Shown here: piece after piece, positions 58,201-64,000 of the stretch
Numbering within the stretch: the first letter of the stretch is position 1
Layout: every line of letters begins with the position of its first letter
From: Salvelinus alpinus
Taxonomy: Eukaryota; Chordata; Actinopteri; Salmoniformes; Salmonidae
DNA: 64,000 nt
Direction of reading: 5' to 3'
Assembly (NCBI RefSeq): GCF_045679555.1
Contig: NC_092094.1
Coordinates: 18,871,905 to 18,935,904 of the forward strand
Notes under the pieces: generated by a model
The model's database searches: none
Told to the model about the DNA's origin: nothing
The model's input: the letters and a program-made list of their open reading frames with translations, nothing else
Made by a program: the position numbers and the translations under genes

Positions 58201-61200
58201 TGAGGTCCTGTTTTTTCTTTATCACTCGTTGTGCACGGCTCTTCAGCATGATAACACGCTCTTTGTAATCCTCCGTGCATGCAATCTCTGCCTCCAATCC
58301 GTCCAATGGCGTTAACTGTTCAATTCCACGATCAAGTTCAAACAAGCTGTCCTAATTAGCTGACAGCAATTCCAACAATGTACTCAAGTGATCGGTATCC
58401 GGATTTGACTGGGTTATTTCCATGTCAATCTGATTTAAAATCCAAGTTTTGGCACCTCGAATGGTACCCCGCTTTCGTCTCATTCTTTCTGCTTCATGCC
58501 GACGTTCCTCCTCAGCCGCTTCATCCCTACAATCTTCGTCGCAGCGCATACTTTTCCCAGGTTTCGGCACCAAAATATAGAATAACTATCTTCAAAGTAA
58601 TGACTCGGGACATCGGGTTTGAAATGAAAGCTTCTTTTAGTAATAATACTTGTTCACGTTACATTTAACAACTTTAGATTCTACAGAACAATAAAAGTTG
58701 CTAGCGAAAAGTCAGTATAATCTCTTGTCACTTGCACATAACTGGCGCGCTCTCGACTTCTTGTCGCAAGGCATTCTGGACCTTGCAGTCAAAAGCGTAA
58801 TTCAATACTAACCAATACAACAAAATATGTATGTAGTTCTCTCAATCTCCAACACACAAATTCTAATAATTACATATGTAAATAACTGTAAAGAAAGTAT
58901 CTTTAGATACAGCTCAATTAACTCTGTAACACATTAAAGTTACAACATACGGAGAAGACAAGGTGAGCGCTACCAACAGTAAAGCATCCTGAGACCATTC
59001 ATGTGTGGGGTTGCTTCTCAGCCAAGGGAGTGGTCTCACTCACAATTTTGCCTAAGAACACAGCCATGAATAAAGAATGGCACCAACACATCCTCCGAGA
59101 GCAACTTCTCCCAACCATCCAGGAACAGTTTGGTGACGAACAATGCCTTTTCCAGCATGATGGAACACCTTGCCATAAGGCAAAAGTGATAACTAAGTGG
59201 CTCGGGGAACAAAACATCGATATTTTGGGTCCATGGCCAGGAAACTCCCCAGACCTTAATCCCATTGAGAACTTGTGGTCAATCCTCAAGAGGTGGGTGG
59301 ACAAACAAAAACCCACAAATTCTGACAAACTCCAAGCATCGATTACGCAAGAATGGGCTGCCATCAGTCAGGATGTGGCCCAGAAGTTAATTTGACAGCA
59401 TGCCACGGCGGATTGCAGAGGTCTTGAAAAAGGGTCAACACTGCAAATATTGACTCTTTGAATCAACTGAAATGCTTGTAATTATACTTCAGTATTCCAT
59501 AGTAACATCTGACAAAAATATCTAAAGACACAAGCAGCAAACTTTGTGGAAATTAATATTTGTGTCACTCAACTTTTGGCCACGACTGTACATTATCAAG
59601 CATTTCACACGTTATCCAGATACTGTTAGCACATGGTCTATAGCAGCTTCCCACCAGAATGGGCTTTAGGTGAGGCAGATGAACCTGTAGCCGTATTACT
59701 TCAACAGTATTTAACATGAGATCTTATAAGCTTTTCAGGAATATGGTTCTGAATATAAAAGCCACAACATCTCAACCATTGGCATTTGTCTTTTCAGTAG
59801 ATTTTATAGCCATGTATTGCTACCACTGTATCAAAGGTATTATCTAAGTGAGTTTCAGAGATAGAATATGAATATCTGTTACTAGCAAGTTATTAATTTC
59901 ATGAACCTTGTGTCTTAAGCTACATATGTTAACGTGGGCTATTTCTTTTAGCACTTTTCTGGGATGCTTGATGCTTTACTGGGAAGCTTAGCTGAAGTAG
60001 ACATGCTCATGCTACTTATATTAGTGCAGGGTGAGCTGCACACAGTGGACTTCCTGCTAGGGCACACCACCTCAGTGCTAACAGTTATAACTCTGGTTCA
60101 TAGGCACATGATTACTGTATACAATAGCTGTAGGATCAGCAGAGGCATTCAGAGGGACATAAATTAATTTAGTTACATTGTGTCTACCAACACCGTGTAA
60201 TGTCCATTTGCTGAAGCATTATGACAACTCAGCGTCACAATGGTAGGGGTTAGTTGAGCTGGGCTTGGGTCATTGATAAGTCATTGTCTCAACTAGAGGT
60301 TGACCGATTAATCGGAATGGCCGATTAATTAGGGCCGATTTCAAGTTTTCATAACAATCGGAAATCGGTATTTCTAGACACTGATTTGGCCGATTTTTTA
60401 TGTTTGTTTTGTTACACCTTTATTTAACTAGGCAAGTCAGTTAAGAACACATTCTTATTTTCAATGACGGCCTAGGAACAGTGGGTTAACTGCCTTGTTC
60501 AGGCGCAGAACGACAGATTTTTACTTTGTCAGCTCGGTGATTCAATCTTGCAACCTTACGGTTAACTAGTCCAACGCTCTAACCACCTGCCTCTCATTGC
60601 ACTCCACGAGGAGCCTGCCTGTTACGCGAATGCAGTAAGAAGCCAAGGTTAGTTGCTAGCTAGCATTAAACTTAAAAAACAATCATAATCACTAGTTAAC
60701 TACACATGGTTGATGATATTACTAGTTTATCTAGCGTGTCCTGCGTTGCATATAAATCGATACGGTGCGCATTCGCGGAAAAAGGACTGTCGTTGCTCCA
60801 ACGTGTACCTAACCATAAACATCAATGCCTTTCTTAAAATCAATACACACAAGTATATATTTTTAAACCTGCATATTTAGCTAAAAGAAATCCAGGTTAG
60901 CAGGCAATATTAACCAGGTGAAATTGTGTCACTTCTCTTGCGTTCATTGCAAGCAGAGTCAGAGTATATGCGATAATAATAAACGTTTTGTTTTCGAAAT
61001 TAGTTTCCGGATTCGACCATATTAATGACCAAAGGCTCGTATTTCTGTGTGTTATTATGTTATAATTAAGTCTATGATTTGATATAGCAGTCTGACAGCA
61101 ATGGTAGGCAGCAGCATGCTCATAAGCATTCATTCAAACAGCACTTTCGTGCGTTTTGCCAGCAGCTCTTCACTGTGCTTCAAGCATTGCGCTGTTTATG

Positions 61201-63959
61201 ACTTCAAGCCTATCAACTCCCCGAGATTAGGCTGGTGTAACCGATGTGAAATGGCTAGCTAGTTAGTGGGGTGCGCACTAATAGCGTTTAAAACGTCACT
61301 CGCTCTGAGACTTGGAGTAGTTGTTCCCCTTGCTCTGCATGGGTAACGCTGCTTCGAGGGTGGCTGTTGTCGATGTGTTCCTCGTTCGAGCCCAGGTAGG
61401 AGCAAGGAGAGGGACGGAAGCTATACTGTTACACTGGCAATACTAAAGTTCCTATAAGAACATCCAATAGTCTATGGAATACATATGGTAGAGAGAAATA
61501 GTCCTATAAATACTATATTAACTACAACCTAAAACCTCTTACCTTGGAATATTGAAGTCTCATGTTAAAAAGGAACCACCAGCTTTCATATGTTCCCATG
61601 TTCTGAGCAAGGAACTTAAACTTTAGCTTTTTTACATGGCACATATTGCACTTTTACTTTCTTCTCCAACACTTTGTTTTTGCATTATTTAAACCAAATT
61701 GAACATGTTTCATTTATTTGAAGCTAAATTGTTTTATTGATATATTATATTAAGTTAAAATAAGTGTTCATTCAGTATTGTTGTAATTGTCATTATTACA
61801 AATACATTTAAAAAAATCGTCCGATTAATCTGCTTTTTTGATCCTCCAATAATCGGTATCGGCGTTGAAAAATCATAATCGGTTGACCTCTAGTCTCAAC
61901 ATAGCCTTGTAATGCTGTGAATGGATCCAGGAACCCAAATTACTAAGATTTTAGTATAAATGTCCAGTCTCATAAGTAACACTGCTGCTTGGTGAGCACA
62001 GCAGTGGGTTCCAAGATAATGGGGTTGCTACCATGAGCACTAAGACCCACTCTGTCAAGGACATGACTTGTACTGTGCTCTTGTATTGTAAGGCAAACCA
62101 GGTAACTGCCTTGGAGGAACCCGTCATAAGGCAAAGATGGTTAAAAGATAAAAGACAAGTGTGTGTGCTGTACCTGGCCCACAAAAGCAGAAAAGGCCTT
62201 GGTGCTGTCCCGGCCGGCGGCTGCAGAGTGGTACAGGTTGACCCATTCCCTCAGCAAGTACTCTGCCTTCTCCCTCAGGCCCGGCGGGTCGTCGTACTCA
62301 GACGCTTGGGAGATGCCAGAGTGCATCATAAAGTTGGGCCCTCCATGGGCCCGGTCGATCATGGCCTCGTAGTTAGAGCGGACCACATCCATCAGCTGAG
62401 GAAGCCTGGGGGTCACAGGACACAAATCAGTTAGAAAACTATGAACATATGTATACCAACACCCCAATAAACTCCACATCTCCAAGGTGGTATTCATTAC
62501 GCACCAAATGGAAGACAACAAACTGAAAATAGGGACCGCCTGAACTACAAAATACGCCACATGTAAAGTGTTAGTCCCATGTTTTATGAGCTGAAATTAA
62601 AAAGATCCCACACATTTTCCATACGCACAACAAGCTTTTCAAAATGTGCCCAAATTTGTTTACATCACTGTTAGTGAGCATTTCTCCTGGTGTGGCATAT
62701 CAAGAAGCTGATTAAATAGCACTCATTACACAGGTGCACCCTGTGCTGTGGACAATAAAACGCAACAAACGCGCAGTTTTGTCACACCACAATGCCACAG
62801 ATATCTCAAGTTACTTAACTAGGCAAGTCAGTTAAGAAAAAATTATTATTTACAATGACGGCCTACCAAAAGGCCTCCTGCGGGACAGGGTCTGGGATTA
62901 AAAATAAAAATATAGGACAAAAACACATCACAACGAGACAACACTACATAAAGAGACCTAAGACAACATAGCATGACAACAAAAAACATGATACAAACAT
63001 TGGGCAAAGGGCAAGAAGGTAAAGACAACATCACGCAAACAGCCACAACTGTCAATGATTGAGTCTTTGAATGCAGAGATTGAGCTATAACTGTCCAGTT
63101 TGAGTGTTTGTTGCAGCTCGTTCCAGTCGCTAGCTGCAGCGAACTGAGAAGACCAGCAACCCAGGGATGTGTGTGCTTTGGGGACCTTTAACAGAATGTG
63201 ACTGGCAGAACGGGTGTTGCATGTGGAGGATAAGGGCTGCAGTAGATATCTCAGATAAGGGGGAGTGAGGCCTAAGACAAATGGTGGAATTGGCATGCTG
63301 ACTGCAGGAATGTTTACCAGAGCTGTTGCCAGAGAATTTAATATGAAATTCTCTACCAAAAGCCGCCTCCGTCATTTTAGCGAATTTGGCCTTACATCCA
63401 ACCGTCATCACAACCGCAGACCATGTGTATGGCATCGTGTGGGCGAGCGGTTTGCGGATGTTAACATAGTGCCCTGTGGTTATGGTATGGGCAGGCATAA
63501 GCTACAGACAAACTCATTTTATTGATGGCAATTTGAATACACAAAAATACAGAGATGAGATCCTGAGGCCCATGTATTTTAAGGTATCTGTATTCCCAGG
63601 CATGTGAAATCCATAGATTAGGACATAAATGTATTTCAATTGACTGATTTCCTCATGTGAACTAACGCAGTAAAATCTTTGAAATTGTTGTGTTCATATT
63701 TTTGTTCAGTATATTAACACCCATTTTACAGTGTGTCTTAATGAACACAACCCAAAATCCTAATTAAATTAGGACAGAAAAGGACTCACCCCTCGGGTGC
63801 ATTGGCCCTGGAGTGTGCGCTGGTTCTCATCAGAGTCTCGATGGTGTGGAACAGGTCGGCCTCTGTGATGTGGCTCACACTGCGCTCATCCACCAGCAGC
63901 AGCTTTACCAGCTGCATGGCAAATGCCACTGCCATGTAGTGCAGACCGTTCTCCATAGA
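49243..63959 (-). CDS. cnot1: CNOT1, CCR4-NOT scaffold subunit, C-terminal 628 residues (partial)
   Basis: Twelve exons (minus): 63959-63790, 62405-62174, 51995-51747, 51536-51373, 51262-51145, 51046-50945, 50859-50686, 50583-50434, 50178-49998, 49917-49785, 49658-49524, 49321-49243. The total is 1,887 nt, all phases close, and the reading ends [12 protein letters not shown] and stop. The sequence is nearly identical to vertebrate CNOT1: [95 protein letters not shown]. It covers the C-terminal region including the NOT1 domain that binds CNOT2/CNOT3. The full protein is about 2,370 aa, so the 5' three-quarters lie beyond 64,000. The exon at 51145 uses a GC donor. The intron 62173-51996 (10.2 kb) is packed with nested transposons, yet the exons show no damage. 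Confidence 0.96.
51047..51144 (-). other. GC-AG intron of cnot1
   Basis: The exon ends CAGCAGAAG and the intron begins GCAAGGAC at 51144. The acceptor TTCTTAG lies at 51047. The join QQK-GWPMYAQ is the known CNOT1 order, so GC is the real donor. The AG-GCAAG context is the usual one for GC donors. Confidence 0.88.
52085..54066 (-). mobile_element. LINE (CR1/L2-like), reverse transcriptase part and 3' end
   Basis: The minus strand reads the RT region ([20 protein letters not shown] near 53600; [20 protein letters not shown] near 53470) and the C-terminal part ([20 protein letters not shown] near 52680). Stops and a poly-C run (53285-53302) break it. The endonuclease half of this insertion appears to be at 59592-60285, separated by later insertions. 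Confidence 0.82.
54067..58960 (-). mobile_element. BEL/Pao LTR retrotransposon, heavily broken, with flank
   Basis: Read on the minus strand from the right: a probable LTR (about 58960-58574), primer site TGGTGCCGAAACC, a gag piece at 58573-58070 with [20 protein letters not shown] (Pao gag, DUF1759-like), zinc-finger and protease remnants (about 57500-56900), and RT and peptidase-A17-like region at 55800-55186 ([51 protein letters not shown]). An integrase-side piece lies at 55176-54973 ([12 protein letters not shown]). Multiple stops are present. The 3' LTR was not found. Bases 54067-54960 are unassigned and may hold part of it. Confidence 0.85.
58985..59591 (+). mobile_element. Tc1-like element, 3' half
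   Basis: The plus strand encodes the C-terminal catalytic half of a transposase at 59003-59392: [31 protein letters not shown] (second Asp) and [11 protein letters not shown] (Glu). The right inverted repeat ends at about 59591 (GGCCACGACTGTA). The 5' half, including DNA-binding domain and first Asp, is missing. Confidence 0.87.
59592..60285 (-). mobile_element. LINE endonuclease fragment, 5' part of the element at 52085-54066
   Basis: The minus strand reads [38 protein letters not shown] and LVGSCYRPC, the start and a conserved motif of an apurinic endonuclease of LINE type. Orientation and family fit the RT part at 52085-54066, so the LINE was probably one insertion later split by BEL/Pao and Tc1. 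Confidence 0.78.
60294..61892. mobile_element. hAT-type element with perfect 8-bp target duplication
   Basis: Terminal inverted repeats TAGAGGTTGACCGATTA at 60294 and the inverse ending at 61892, flanked on both sides by GTCTCAAC (60286-60293 and 61893-61900). Subterminal CCGATTAATCGG repeats are present. No transposase is recognisable, so it is non-autonomous. A SINE sits inside the left part. Confidence 0.9.
60413..60608 (-). repeat. HpaI-type salmonid SINE nested in the hAT element
   Basis: Plus strand: CCTTTATTTAACTAGGCAAG (tail inverse), CAATGACGGCCTAGGAACAG, GTGGGTTAACTGCCTTGTTC, then GTCCAACGCTCTAACCACCTG (inverse of a tRNA-Lys-like head). The element is reversed. The family name is from memory of the tRNA-Lys-derived SINE. 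Confidence 0.85.
62546..63716 (+). mobile_element. Tc1-like deletion derivative containing a later insertion
   Basis: The left region has CATGTAAAGTGTTAGTCCCA, ATGAGCTGAAATTAAAAAGA and GTGGCATATCAAGAAGCTGA. After an inserted block it continues GGCATGCTGACTGCAGGAAT, then GTATGGCATCGTGTGGGCGA, and ends TTTTTGTTCAGTATA at 63716. The transposase gene is mostly deleted, leaving short readable pieces near 63290-63520. It sits in the cnot1 intron between exons 63790 and 62405. Confidence 0.78.
62812..63280. repeat. Salmonid repeat inserted in the Tc1 derivative
   Basis: Begins with a SINE-like tail inverse (AACTAGGCAAGTCAGTTAAG, ACAATGACGGCCTACC), then CTCCTGCGGGACAGGGTCTG and a long non-coding body to about 63280. 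It interrupts the Tc1 derivative just before its transposase remnant. Confidence 0.65.
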
Positions 63960-64000
63960 CTAGACAAGAGAAACATACACACAGGGGTTTTAAGATAGTG

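Noticed and set aside
62033-62434. Plus-strand ORF of 133 codons
   Set aside because: It is antisense to a cnot1 exon (62405-62174), whose protein sequence and splice sites are clear.

Overview
This window is vertebrate genomic DNA. It almost certainly comes from a salmonid fish (trout, salmon or charr group). The evidence is spliced vertebrate genes with close similarity to E2F4, ELMO, SETD6 and CNOT1, tRNA-derived SINEs with the salmonid-type 3' tail, many Tc1 transposon copies including a Sleeping-Beauty-type IR/DR end, and Ty3/Gypsy, BEL/Pao and hAT elements. There is no operon, CRISPR array or prokaryotic system, and I found no new biochemical system. The interest lies in splice-site types and in repeat architecture.

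Layout. 1-4,470: a 2.59-kb tandem duplication of a Tc1 fragment plus a 24-bp minisatellite, lying in or beyond an elmo3 intron. 4,472-5,721 (minus): the first three coding exons of an ELMO-family gene, best read as elmo3 from its linkage to e2f4. 5,800-12,325: intergenic DNA with SINEs, a long inverted-repeat element and two or three broken Tc1 copies. 13,434-20,481 (minus): a complete e2f4 of ten coding exons, with one U12-type AT-AC intron and a 3-kb last intron holding a palindromic hAT-like element. 21,390-30,250 (plus): relics of CYP2-family cytochrome P450 genes, broken by Tc1, minisatellite and LINE insertions. 30,290-42,800: a Gypsy-rich block of four partial LTR elements, nested Tc1 copies and LINE pieces. 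43,444-48,133 (plus): a complete nine-exon setd6. 49,243-63,959 (minus, runs off the right edge): the last twelve coding exons of cnot1, tail to tail with setd6, with one GC-AG intron and one 10.2-kb intron packed with nested elements.

The host genes do not form a pathway. e2f4 encodes a pocket-protein-binding transcription factor, elmo3 a DOCK-GEF partner, setd6 a lysine methyltransferase and cnot1 the scaffold of the CCR4-NOT deadenylase. Their order reflects conserved vertebrate synteny. In human, E2F4-ELMO3 and SETD6-CNOT1 are both on 16q, but as separate blocks. Exon borders were set by hand from splice signals. Reading phase closes exactly across every junction given for e2f4 (395 aa), setd6 (449 aa) and the cnot1 C-terminus (628 aa), which is strong internal support.
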